From Streptomyces sp. DSM 110735 (GTDB lineage Bacteria; Actinomycetota; Actinomycetes; Streptomycetales; Streptomycetaceae), in contig NZ_JACYHF010000013.1 of the NCBI RefSeq assembly GCF_016482685.1, positions 62,001 through 126,000 on the forward strand: DNA of 64,000 nucleotides, in the 5' to 3' direction. Position 1 is the stretch's first letter; each line of letters opens with the position of its first letter. The position numbers were made by a program, and so were the translations under genes. Positions 57,262-64,000 of the stretch are shown here, piece by piece. The notes below the pieces were generated by a model that had not been told where the DNA came from, searched no databases, and was given only the letters and a program-made list of their open reading frames with translations.

Positions 57262-58761
57262 TCAGCGCGGTGTGGTGCGCCAGGCCGGCTTGTCGGCCCC
57301 CATGGGGCTGAGCACCGTCGTGAAGTCCCCCTGACGCAGGGAGGAGAACTCCAGTTGGTCGGTCATGCCCTGGTAGGCGCCGAGCGGGGTCTTCGCGGTG
57401 AAGAGGTCGGGGTCGACGAGGGTGTGCTCAGGAGTGGAGTCGACGGTGGCCTGCACGTAGTCCCGGTCGAAGACACCGAGGGACATGAGCCACAGGCAGA
57501 TCTTCGTCAGCGAGACCCTGACGCGGTAGGAGCCGCCTTCGCTCGCCCGCCGCCGCAGCGCCGCGAGGGTGCCGATCGTCCCCAGCCACCCGACCACGTT
57601 GTCGACGATGGGCAGGATCGGGGGCTGCCTGGGGTCTTCGAGGGTGCCCTCGAGTGCGAAGATTCCCGCGACGCAGGCACCGATCTCGTCGAACCCGGGG
57701 CGGTTCGCCCAGGGACCGGACGGGCCGTGCAGGGTCACCTCGGTGTGGATCAGCCCGGGGTATTTCGCGGCAAGGTCCTCGGCCGTCAGCTTCTGCTTCG
57801 CGAGGAACCCGGGGTGCCGGTTGGAGAAGAACACGTCGGCGTCCGCGAGAAGCTGTTCGAGGCGTTCACGGTCCGGCTCGGAGTCGCCGAGATAGGCCGA
57901 ACGCATACCGACCTGGGTGTCCCAGTAGAACGGCTCGATCTCGACATCGTCGGGACGCCAGATGTTCAGCACGTCCGCGCCGAAGGAGGCGAGATCGCGC
58001 CCTATCGCCGCGCCCGCGATCACGTGGCCCATGCCGAGCGCGCGGATGCCGTCGAGCGGCTGTCGCGCACCGTCCGTGAACGGCACGGGCGCGCTGTCCG
58101 CGATCTTCTCGACCTCGATGAGCGGAAGGTCGGCGAGCACGTCGGTGTACTGGGGCTCGGTGAGGAACTCCTCCAGGGAGCGCACCTTGGCCAGGACGAT
58201 GCCCGCGTCCGCCGCCGCCTTTTCGAGCTCGTCCGCGTCCCAGCCGGCGATGGCGGCGTCCAGGGCCTCGGTCGTGTCCGGGCAGTCCAGGAGGGCGAGC
58301 GCCTTGCTGCGGAGTCCCGGATAGACGTTGAGCGTGACGACGCTCTTGCCGTCCTTGGTCCGGCGGAAGAACGGCAGGTTCACGAAGGGGTTGCGCTTGT
58401 TCCACTTGATCGACGGCTTCCTGCCGTTGATCAGCTCCCACCGGAGGTCCGCAAAACCGGCGAACCGGCGGAACGCCTTCCGGACGTCGATGGTGACATC
58501 CTGGGGCTCTCCTCCGCGGTCCCGCCAGATCGCCGACGCCGCGACCCCCTTGCCCGCGAGGGCGATCGCGGCAGCGGACCCGAACCGGAAGCGACCGGGT
58601 ACCAGGGGATCCGCCCCCGAGGTGAACGACACCGAACCGCCGCAGTCCTCCGGCGACAAGCCGGCCTCGCGCAGGATTTCCTCGAGGTGCCCAGCGAAAT
58701 CGAATTCGTCCGACGTGATCGGGTTCTCGAGCGCATGACGAAGCCGCTTGGTCAAATTCAT
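57262..58761 (-). CDS. CaiB/BaiF-family CoA-transferase, module 2
   Basis: The 499-residue protein shares order and motifs with the 38647-40134 protein: both begin MNLT, then IWRDRGGEPQDVTIDVRKAF, then LDGIRALGMGHVIAGAAIGR and GPWANRPGFDEIGA. It has the same rearranged half-domain layout. The ATG at 58761 has GAGG ahead. It is first in the operon. Upstream lies a copy of the lysR control block but no lysR gene, so regulation in trans by the LysR protein of module 1 is likely. Confidence 0.86.
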   Translation of the reverse strand: MNLTKRLRHALENPITSDEFDFAGHLEEILREAGLSPEDCGGSVSFTSGADPLVPGRFRFGSAAAIALAGKGVAASAIWRDRGGEPQDVTIDVRKAFRRFAGFADLRWELINGRKPSIKWNKRNPFVNLPFFRRTKDGKSVVTLNVYPGLRSKALALLDCPDTTEALDAAIAGWDADELEKAAADAGIVLAKVRSLEEFLTEPQYTDVLADLPLIEVEKIADSAPVPFTDGARQPLDGIRALGMGHVIAGAAIGRDLASFGADVLNIWRPDDVEIEPFYWDTQVGMRSAYLGDSEPDRERLEQLLADADVFFSNRHPGFLAKQKLTAEDLAAKYPGLIHTEVTLHGPSGPWANRPGFDEIGACVAGIFALEGTLEDPRQPPILPIVDNVVGWLGTIGTLAALRRRASEGGSYRVRVSLTKICLWLMSLGVFDRDYVQATVDSTPEHTLVDPDLFTAKTPLGAYQGMTDQLEFSSLRQGDFTTVLSPMGADKPAWRTTPR

Positions 58762-58951
58762 CGCTTTGCCTCTTCCTTCCGAGGTGACACCAGCAGTCGG
58801 CAACCCATGTCGGGTGACAAGACACCTGGAGGGCAAGAGGGCGACACGCCGGGGTCAATTACATATTCTATCCGCTCGGCCCGGAATTGCCTTGTTCTGA
58901 AGGGGTGGCCCAGTCCGGTGTGCCCGCTTGGTCAATTCGAGCACCTGTGAA

Positions 58952-59010
58952 CCAGTTGACACCCGTCGGCTGGCGTCTGTCCAATACATGATTCAGTCAT
59001 GATCCATACG
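58952..59010. promoter_or_regulatory. LysR-gene control block, copy B (orphan)
   Basis: This block aligns without gaps to 42104-42162 (46 of 59 identical), including CGTCTGTCCAATA and the lysR start-codon segment TCATGATCCATA. Here the ATG at 58999 opens only a 21-codon frame, so the gene itself is absent. The block lies upstream of the module 2 CoA-transferase gene. The rest of the 410-bp gap to 59171 holds no other gene. Confidence 0.75.
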
Positions 59011-59171
59011 ATTCAGGGTATGGCTCTGCTCTGTGATGTCTACTTACATGTCGTTTCACCATGAGGCTGCCGCGGAGTCTGCGGCCGTCTTCCTTCATCG
59101 GAGCTGGACCGGCTACGGAGTTTTCGCGGCGATCTTCGCGCCGGTCGACGGCCGAGAGGTCGGCGTGACAC

Positions 59172-59426
59172 ATCGCCTGCAACCGCTCCGGTCACGTCCT
59201 GCACAGCATCTACGGACAGAACTTGACCACCCCGCGCGAGGGCGGCGGCGAACCACTCGCGCAGGACGGCCCGGGCGAACTCGCGGACACCATCGCCCAA
59301 TCCTTCGGTGACTTCGCCTGGTTCAAGACCCAGACGTCCAAGGGCGCCGACGCCACGCAGGGAACGGGCTGGGGCGTGCTGGCCAGCCCTTTCCGTGTTT
59401 CGGTCACTGATGCCGCGCGCCCCTGA
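59172..59426 (+). pseudogene. Internal fragment of an Fe/Mn superoxide dismutase
   Basis: The frame reads [42 protein letters not shown] and [11 protein letters not shown], the central part of a Streptomyces SodF-type enzyme with one of its metal-binding histidines. About 70 residues before and 85 after are missing; a TGA precedes the fragment in frame, and beyond GWGVLA the sequence no longer resembles the family. Its last 23 bp overlap the 3' end of the prenyltransferase-like gene on the other strand. Confidence 0.82.
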
Positions 59427-60867
59427 CGCCATGCCGCCGAGCCCCGGTGACGGCGCTGCCGCCCGCCACCAGGAGCGCCAGTGCCCACAGCGCCTCGGTA
59501 CGCGCGTCGGTGCCGGTCGCGGCGAGTTCGCCGTCGGCGGTCGCGTCGTTCCCGCTCGTGTCGCCCGGTACGTAGGCGCTCGTGGTGTCCGACGGGGTCG
59601 GGGTGTCGGGCACGGTGCTGATGTCGGGGGGTGCGGCCGACGACGTGGCCGAGGGTGAGGCGGTGCCCGTGTGGGAGGGACGGGGCGTGGGCGACGGTGA
59701 GGTGGAAGCGCTCTCGCTGGGTGACGGCGGCGGAGAACTCGGGGTGCCGCTGAGGGACAGGGTGCCGAAGGAGATCCCCGTCGAGCCGCCCAGCGCCTGG
59801 GTGGAGGCGCGTACGTCGGAGCCCTGCTGGCCGTCGGCGGCCACGTTGAAACCGCCGTCGGCGTTCTGCTGACCCGCGAGGAAGGCGAGGGTCTTGGTGA
59901 TCTGCGCCTGGTAGGTGTCCGCGTCCAGGCTGAGGCCCTGCACCGCCAGGCCCGCCGAGTTGGTGGAGTCGCCCGCGGCGCCGGGGAAGTCGCCGTCCGC
60001 CTTCTGCTGTTTCGCGATCCAGGCGACGCCCTTCGTCACGGCGGCCGAGGCGGACTCGTCGTCAGGGAGGAGCGCCAGGGCCATCACCGCCATCGCGGTG
60101 GAGTCCACGTCCGTGTCGCCGGTCGAGGGAATCAGGCTCGGCCAAGAGCCGTCGGCGTTCTGGAGCTTCTTCAGGTACGCGACCGGCGCGGCCGCGTTGG
60201 CGGTGTCGCCCGCCCGTAACTGGGCCATGACACCGAGGGATTGGGAGAAGACGGACGGCGCGTAGCTGTAGGCGCCCGGCGCCGGGCAACTCGTGTCCGC
60301 CGTACTCGCCTCGGTGCACACGGCGTTGTCCAGGGCGGCGATCAGGTCCTGGCCGCCGAATGCGCGGGGGTCCCTCCCCGCCACCTCCGCGAGCAGCGCC
60401 TCCTTGCCGATCGCGCCGCCGCTCGCGTACGAAGTGCCGATCCCTGTCCAGTCGTTGACCGTACGGGCGGTGCCGTCGGTCTTCCGCTGGTCGAGGAAGT
60501 CCACGATCTTCGTGAAGGCGGCGTCGTTCTTGCGGGTCGCGGCCAGCGCGTACGCCCCGTCGATCGTCAGGCCGAAGTCGGCGAAGCCGCCGCCGAAGGG
60601 CTCGTAGTAGTGCCCGTCGGTCAGTTGGGCCGGGGCGACCAGATAGGCGGTGCCCTTCTCCAGGTCGGGGGTCGCGGCCCGTACGGCGGGGACCCTGAGC
60701 GGCGCCGCCCCGGACGCCGAGGGGGTCGCCGGGGCCAGGGGGGCGGCGTGGGCAGGGAGAGCCGCCGTCCAGAGGGAGACACCGGGCGCCGACAGCAGCA
60801 GGAACGCGGTGGCGACCGCCGCCGTTCTCCCCCCGCTGCTCGGTCTTCCACTCGGAACTCGGTGCAC
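59404..60867 (-). CDS. Wall-anchored alpha/alpha-barrel (prenyltransferase/squalene-oxidase repeat) protein, B12-regulated
   Basis: The 487-residue product has a signal peptide (ending PAHAA near residue 41) and an alpha/alpha-toroid of prenyltransferase-type repeats ([34 protein letters not shown]; about 60-360). A Ser/Pro/Thr stalk follows, and a C-terminal sorting signal LAATG (residues 448-452), hydrophobic helix and [11 protein letters not shown] tail. LAXTG is the class E sortase motif of Streptomyces, so the protein should be linked to peptidoglycan. The toroid is the fold of eukaryotic intrinsic factor and transcobalamin. A cobalamin riboswitch precedes the gene, so B12 binding is a reasonable inference, not proven. 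Confidence 0.82.
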   Translation of the reverse strand: MHRVPSGRPSSGGRTAAVATAFLLLSAPGVSLWTAALPAHAAPLAPATPSASGAAPLRVPAVRAATPDLEKGTAYLVAPAQLTDGHYYEPFGGGFADFGLTIDGAYALAATRKNDAAFTKIVDFLDQRKTDGTARTVNDWTGIGTSYASGGAIGKEALLAEVAGRDPRAFGGQDLIAALDNAVCTEASTADTSCPAPGAYSYAPSVFSQSLGVMAQLRAGDTANAAAPVAYLKKLQNADGSWPSLIPSTGDTDVDSTAMAVMALALLPDDESASAAVTKGVAWIAKQQKADGDFPGAAGDSTNSAGLAVQGLSLDADTYQAQITKTLAFLAGQQNADGGFNVAADGQQGSDVRASTQALGGSTGISFGTLSLSGTPSSPPPSPSESASTSPSPTPRPSHTGTASPSATSSAAPPDISTVPDTPTPSDTTSAYVPGDTSGNDATADGELAATGTDARTEALWALALLVAGGSAVTGARRHGVRGARHQ

Positions 60868-60979
60868 GTCGTCCCCCTCGGTCGGCCGCGAGCGACGCGT
60901 GCGCGGAGGCGGAGTCCGGACCGGGGCAACCCGGAGGAGCGCTCCACACCGCAGTCCTCGACGGTGTTGGATCGTGTGA

Positions 60980-61084
60980 CGGTCTCAGCGCAGGTAATCC
61001 GGCTCGCCCATCTCCCGATGAGCCCACGGTTGCGGGTCAGCGCCGGATTCCGACCGGCTTCCCCTGGCCGCTGAAACGCAGAGC
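60980..61084 (-). promoter_or_regulatory. Cobalamin riboswitch 1
   Basis: Read on the minus strand, this leader has the conserved cobalamin-aptamer core: GGGGAAGCCGGT, then CCGGCGCTGACCCGCAACCG, then GAGCCGGATTACCTGC. It precedes the alpha/alpha-barrel protein gene (start 60867) by about 110 nt. High cobalamin should shut the gene off. Confidence 0.92.
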
Positions 61085-61113
61085 ATCTCACCATGGCCGG
61101 GAGGCGTCGTCAA
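61085..61113 (-). promoter_or_regulatory. Promoter of riboswitch 1
   Basis: On the minus strand TTGACG (61108-61113) and TGAGAT (61085-61090) are separated by 17 bp, placed just ahead of the aptamer. TTGACG elements also precede the other two riboswitches (62007-62012 minus; 62086-62091 plus). Confidence 0.6.
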
Positions 61114-61180
61114 CGCGTCACGACGAGTGAGTAGTTGAGTGGGAGGAGCCGAGGCGGTCGCCCCGGCTCCCGCCCGCGTC

Positions 61181-61759
61181 TCAGTGCGCCCGCACCGAGT
61201 CCGGGGTGAACTTCGGCTTCCCGGTCGTCCCGTCGATGCTCGTCGAGCCGTAGACCCACGCCTCGACCTCACCGGCCTTCGGCTTGTCGCTCATGGCGCC
61301 GAGCGGGCTGTACGTCCAGGTCGACTGGCCCGCCGGGGCGATCCAGTAGGACCAGTACGCGGAGGCGGGCGGGGTGAGGACGCAGGCGTCCTGCGCCGGG
61401 GTCGGGTACTGAGTCCCGCTGTTGAAGCCCGAGTTGCCGATCCGGCAGATGAAGGCGGGACCGTCGTGCTGCGTACCGGCGGTGGTGAAGCCGCCGTTGT
61501 GCAGCAGGTTGTAACCAGTGGTCGGGCTGGCGTCGCAGCCGCGCACCACCGAGCCGCCCCACGGCGCGAAGTCGACCGCGACGATCGCGCCCTTGGTCGG
61601 AGTGCAGCTCGACAGCGGATCGGCCGCCGCCGGGGTCGCCGTACCCGTCACGGCGGCTCCCGTCGCGGCCAGGGCGAGCGCGGCCGCCGCGAGCGCTCGC
61701 GGAACGGCACGTCCGGCAACGGCACGTCCGGCAACGGTGCGTTCGGTGGCGTTCTTCAT
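61181..61759 (-). CDS. Small secreted protein of the cobalamin locus
   Basis: The 192-residue product has a signal peptide (ending ATPAAA near residue 46) and one domain with three or four cysteines (SSCTPTKG, VRGCDASP, AFICRIG, DACVLTPP). A Trp/Tyr-rich segment follows (AYWSYWIAPAG, then TWTYSPLGA, then GEVEAWVYG). The ATG at 61759 has GGAGGGG. It is paralogous to the N-terminal domain of the protein at 62359 but has no anchor, so it should be released. The W-x-Y-S and VE-x-W pattern recalls the small beta-domain of transcobalamin-like proteins; this is inference. Its own cobalamin riboswitch precedes it. Confidence 0.82.
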   Translation of the reverse strand: MKNATERTVAGRAVAGRAVPRALAAAALALAATGAAVTGTATPAAADPLSSCTPTKGAIVAVDFAPWGGSVVRGCDASPTTGYNLLHNGGFTTAGTQHDGPAFICRIGNSGFNSGTQYPTPAQDACVLTPPASAYWSYWIAPAGQSTWTYSPLGAMSDKPKAGEVEAWVYGSTSIDGTTGKPKFTPDSVRAH

Positions 61760-61871
61760 GGCAGCCCCTCCAACTCGGCCGTGGGCGACCGGGCGTGGAA
61801 GGTCGGCGGCGCACGGGCACAGCCCCGTACCGCCTTCCGGTCCACGCCGCAGTCCACGACGGCGCTTCGGT

Positions 61872-61980
61872 CCTGGCTCCAGCCCAGGTGCTCCGGCTCG
61901 CCCATCCGCCGACGGGCCTACGGTTGCGGGACAGCGCCGGACTTCGACCGGCTTCCCCTGAGTGCTGAAGTGAAAGCGCG
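61872..61980 (-). promoter_or_regulatory. Cobalamin riboswitch 2
   Basis: On the minus strand the aptamer core reads GGGGAAGCCGGTCG, then CCGGCGCTGTCCCGCAACCG and GAGCCGGAGCACCTGG. It precedes the small secreted-protein gene (start 61759) by about 110 nt. One base in the conserved core (GTCCCGC in place of GACCCGC) differs from the other two copies. Confidence 0.9.
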
Positions 61981-62055
61981 TCATGCGACCACGGTCGAGC
62001 CGCCCGCGTCAATGGGTGGCCACATCGCCGCTGAGACGGCGGGCGTGCGCGCCGG

Positions 62056-62114
62056 CCCGTCCTTGACGGCCGCACAGCCCCGTCCTTGACGGCCCTTTCG
62101 GATCGTGCTCAAAT
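62056..62114 (+). promoter_or_regulatory. Duplicated -35-like element and promoter of riboswitch 3
   Basis: CCCGTCCTTGACGGCC occurs at 62056-62071 and again at 62079-62094. The second TTGACG (62086-62091) is followed after 17 bp by TCAAAT (62109-62114), a fair -10 element, directly ahead of the aptamer. The first copy may be a second start or a regulator half-site. Confidence 0.6.
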
Positions 62115-62117
62115 CCG

Positions 62118-62220
62118 CCTGAGAAGCAACAAGTTCCAGGGGAAGCCGGTCGAAAACCGGCGCTGACCCGCAGCCGTGGGCCCACCAGGAGGTGGGCGAG
62201 CCGGAATGCCTGGAGCGAGA
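62118..62220 (+). promoter_or_regulatory. Cobalamin riboswitch 3
   Basis: On the plus strand the core reads GGGGAAGCCGGTCG, then CCGGCGCTGACCCGCAGCCG and GAGCCGGAATGCCTGG. It precedes the membrane-anchored secreted-protein gene (start 62359) by about 140 nt and so also the ECF transporter gene behind it. Confidence 0.92.
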
Positions 62221-62358
62221 TTCAGAGAGCAACTGACGCCGTCGCGGACTACGGCGTGGTGCGAACGGCTGTCGTACCCAGGGCACTTGAGCCCGGTGCG
62301 GGAGCCTTGAGCCACGTTCCCGCCTGCGCCGGTCTCGACGCGTACGAGGGGGACGGCG

Positions 62359-63333
62359 ATGGGCACACCGGGGCACAGAGACACGCGGAGGCGGGGCAGA
62401 CTCGCCGGACTCCTCGCGGCACTCGGCTTCACGGCAGCCCTGCTCACCGCGACCTCCCCGCCCGCGAGCGCGGACCCGCAGGCCATGGGTCGCTGCACCA
62501 CCACCTCCGGCGTCGTCCTCGCCGTCGACTTCAGCCATTGGGGCGGACCGATCCTGCGTTCCTGCGGCACCACCCCCACCACCGGCTACGCGCTGCTGAA
62601 CCAGGGCGGCTGGCGGACGACCGGCACCGGTCACGACGGTCCGGCGTTCATCTGCCGTATCGGCTACAGCGGTTACCAGGGCGGCAGGCAGTACCCCACC
62701 CCCGCCGACGACGACTGCGTGCTCACCCCGCCCGCCTCCGCCTACTGGTTCTACTGGCACGCCGACCCCGGCGCCAAGGACTGGACCTACAGCCAGCTCG
62801 GCGCGATGCTCTACCGTCCCAAGCCCGGCAGCGTCGACCTGTGGGTCTTCGGCGGCACGAACATCGAGGGCACCCAGGGCCGCCCCCAGGTCAGCCCCGA
62901 CCAGGTGCGCGCCCGCAACACCGCCCCGCAGGGCGACGCGGGCAAACCCGCCTCCACCGCGAAGGCGCCCCCGCTGCCGCCGGACGTCGACACCGGTCCG
63001 GCGCCCGGACGGCAGCCTGACCGGCCGTCCCGTACCGCACCCGCCGTACCGAAGCCGCCGATGAAGAAGCCCACGCCCACGTACAAGCTCAAGGCCGAGC
63101 CGAATCCGTCGAAGAGCGCGAGCGCCACCCCGTCGTCCACCGCCAGCCCTGCCCCGACCGTGTCGGTCAAGGCCGCGCCCACCACCCGTACCAAGGTCGT
63201 CGACGCGGCCCCCGCCGCCGACGCCCAGCACGACTCCGGCTCGGTGCTGCCCGTCGCCGCCGCGGGCGGACTGGTCGTGCTGATCGGCGGCGCGGCCGTG
63301 TTCGAGGCACGCCGACGCCGTCGCGCCGAGTGA
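62359..63333 (+). CDS. Secreted, membrane-anchored protein of the cobalamin locus
   Basis: The 324-residue product has a signal peptide (ending PPASA near residue 38) and a domain of about 150 residues closely matching the 61181-61759 protein (GPAFICRIGYSGYQGG, CVLTPPASAYWFYWHADPG, then WTYSQLGAM and VDLWVFGG). A Pro/Ser/Ala/Lys stalk follows (about 195-285), then a C-terminal helix and RRRRRAE. No LAXTG motif is present, so it stays in the membrane with the domain held outside. The ATG has GAGGGGGAC ahead. Its stop is 6 bp before the ECF subunit gene, so the two are co-translated; a role in presenting cobalamin or its precursor to the transporter is likely. Confidence 0.85.
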   Translation: MGTPGHRDTRRRGRLAGLLAALGFTAALLTATSPPASADPQAMGRCTTTSGVVLAVDFSHWGGPILRSCGTTPTTGYALLNQGGWRTTGTGHDGPAFICRIGYSGYQGGRQYPTPADDDCVLTPPASAYWFYWHADPGAKDWTYSQLGAMLYRPKPGSVDLWVFGGTNIEGTQGRPQVSPDQVRARNTAPQGDAGKPASTAKAPPLPPDVDTGPAPGRQPDRPSRTAPAVPKPPMKKPTPTYKLKAEPNPSKSASATPSSTASPAPTVSVKAAPTTRTKVVDAAPAADAQHDSGSVLPVAAAGGLVVLIGGAAVFEARRRRRAE

Positions 63334-63338
63334 CCCCG

Positions 63339-64000
63339 ATGGCCCGTACGACCCTCACGGCGGCGCCCGCCACCCCGGTCGGTCCGGCGCCGGACACGGG
63401 CGGCAGGCGCCTGCCGCGCACGCTGCATCCGGTCGCCTGGTGGGTGTGGGCGCTGTCCCTCGCCACCGCCGTCAGCCGGACGAACAACCCCTTGCTGCTC
63501 TTCCTCGTGCTCGCCGTCCTCGGCTACGTCGTCACCGCGCGGCGCACCGAGGCGCCCTGGGCGCGGGGCTTCACGTACTACCTGTATCTCGCGCTCACGG
63601 TCGTCGCGATCCGGGTGGTCTTCCGCGCCGTGTTCGCCACCGGCGTCACCCCGCACGACCACTTCCTCTTCTCCCTGCCCCACATCCCCACCCCCGACTG
63701 GTACGCGGGCATCCAGCTCGGCGGCCCGGTCTCGCTGGAGGCGCTGCTCTCGGCGGCGACCGACGGACTGCGGCTCGCCTGCATGCTGTGCTGCATCGGC
63801 GCCGCCAACACCCTCGCCAACCCCAAGCGCGCCCTGCGTGTACTGCCCGGCGCGCTGCACGAACTCGGCGTGGCCGTCACCGTCGCGATCAGCGTCGCCC
63901 CCCAGCTCGTGCAGAGCGTTCAACGAGTCTCTCGCGCACGGAAGTTGCGCACCGGACGGACCAAGGGCGCCAAGGCGCTGCGCGGTATCGCCGTACCCGT
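63339..64000 (+). CDS. ECF transporter transmembrane subunit (EcfT/CbiQ family), cut by the window end
   Basis: The visible 220 residues have a Pro/Ala-rich leader, at least four membrane helices (WWVWALSLATAVSR, LLLFLVLAVLGYVV, YYLYLALTVVAIRVVF, LRLACMLCCIGAANTL), and the cytoplasmic coupling segment RVSRARKLRTGR, which corresponds to the Ala-Arg-Gly coupling helices of EcfT. EcfT joins the ATPases to a substrate-specific S-component. It follows the riboswitch-controlled secreted-protein gene by 6 bp, so the likely substrate is cobalamin, cobinamide or cobalt. The stop lies beyond the window. Confidence 0.85.
   Translation, partial: MARTTLTAAPATPVGPAPDTGGRRLPRTLHPVAWWVWALSLATAVSRTNNPLLLFLVLAVLGYVVTARRTEAPWARGFTYYLYLALTVVAIRVVFRAVFATGVTPHDHFLFSLPHIPTPDWYAGIQLGGPVSLEALLSAATDGLRLACMLCCIGAANTLANPKRALRVLPGALHELGVAVTVAISVAPQLVQSVQRVSRARKLRTGRTKGAKALRGIAVP

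Overview
The window is 64 kb of very GC-rich DNA with strong GC bias at third codon positions, and it reads as a Streptomyces chromosome. Supporting signs are an SsgA-like sporulation protein, PadR, MarR, TetR, GntR and PucR regulators, a PAS/GAF/SpoIIE-type phosphatase, a Rex operator in front of cytochrome bd genes, three cobalamin riboswitches, a sortase-E (LAATG) wall-sorting signal, and long GC-rich hairpin terminators. No rRNA, tRNA, CRISPR array or intact insertion sequence was seen.

Layout. 0-29.9 kb is mostly intact: L-asparaginase, a D-Ala-D-Ala carboxypeptidase, a methyltransferase, GntR and TetR regulators with an FAD monooxygenase, an acetyltransferase, a MarR regulator divergent from a six-helix membrane protein, the SpoIIE-type phosphatase, secreted proteins, a FadH-type flavin oxidoreductase with a PadR regulator, a GH75 chitosanase, the PTS-type dihydroxyacetone kinase (dhaKLM), and a PucR-controlled acyl-CoA synthetase / DUF3556 / FAD-oxidoreductase cluster.

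29.9-59.4 kb is an accessory belt holding working modules and at least seven broken genes. Working modules are cytochrome bd oxidase, two paralogous CoA-transferase / hydroxyacyl-dehydrogenase operons, a DyP peroxidase group, and a CYP102-type self-sufficient P450 with an alcohol dehydrogenase. Broken genes are a small secreted protein with an amber codon in its signal peptide, an MFS exporter and its MarR regulator that have both lost their 5' ends, a formate/nitrite transporter, a DUF4331 gene, and scars of a TetR regulator and a superoxide dismutase. In the bd oxidase locus the cydB frame runs without a stop codon into a type-II NADH dehydrogenase, so one reading frame of 813 codons links NADH oxidation to the quinol oxidase.

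59.4-64 kb is a cobalamin-responsive locus. Three riboswitches lie within 1.3 kb and precede a sortase-anchored alpha/alpha-barrel repeat protein, two head-to-head paralogous secreted proteins, and an ECF-type transporter membrane subunit that runs off the right end. Together they look like a secreted, wall-attached cobalamin capture and uptake system. The two CoA-transferase operons share a duplicated promoter/LysR-site block, which shows that the second operon once had, or now borrows, a LysR regulator.
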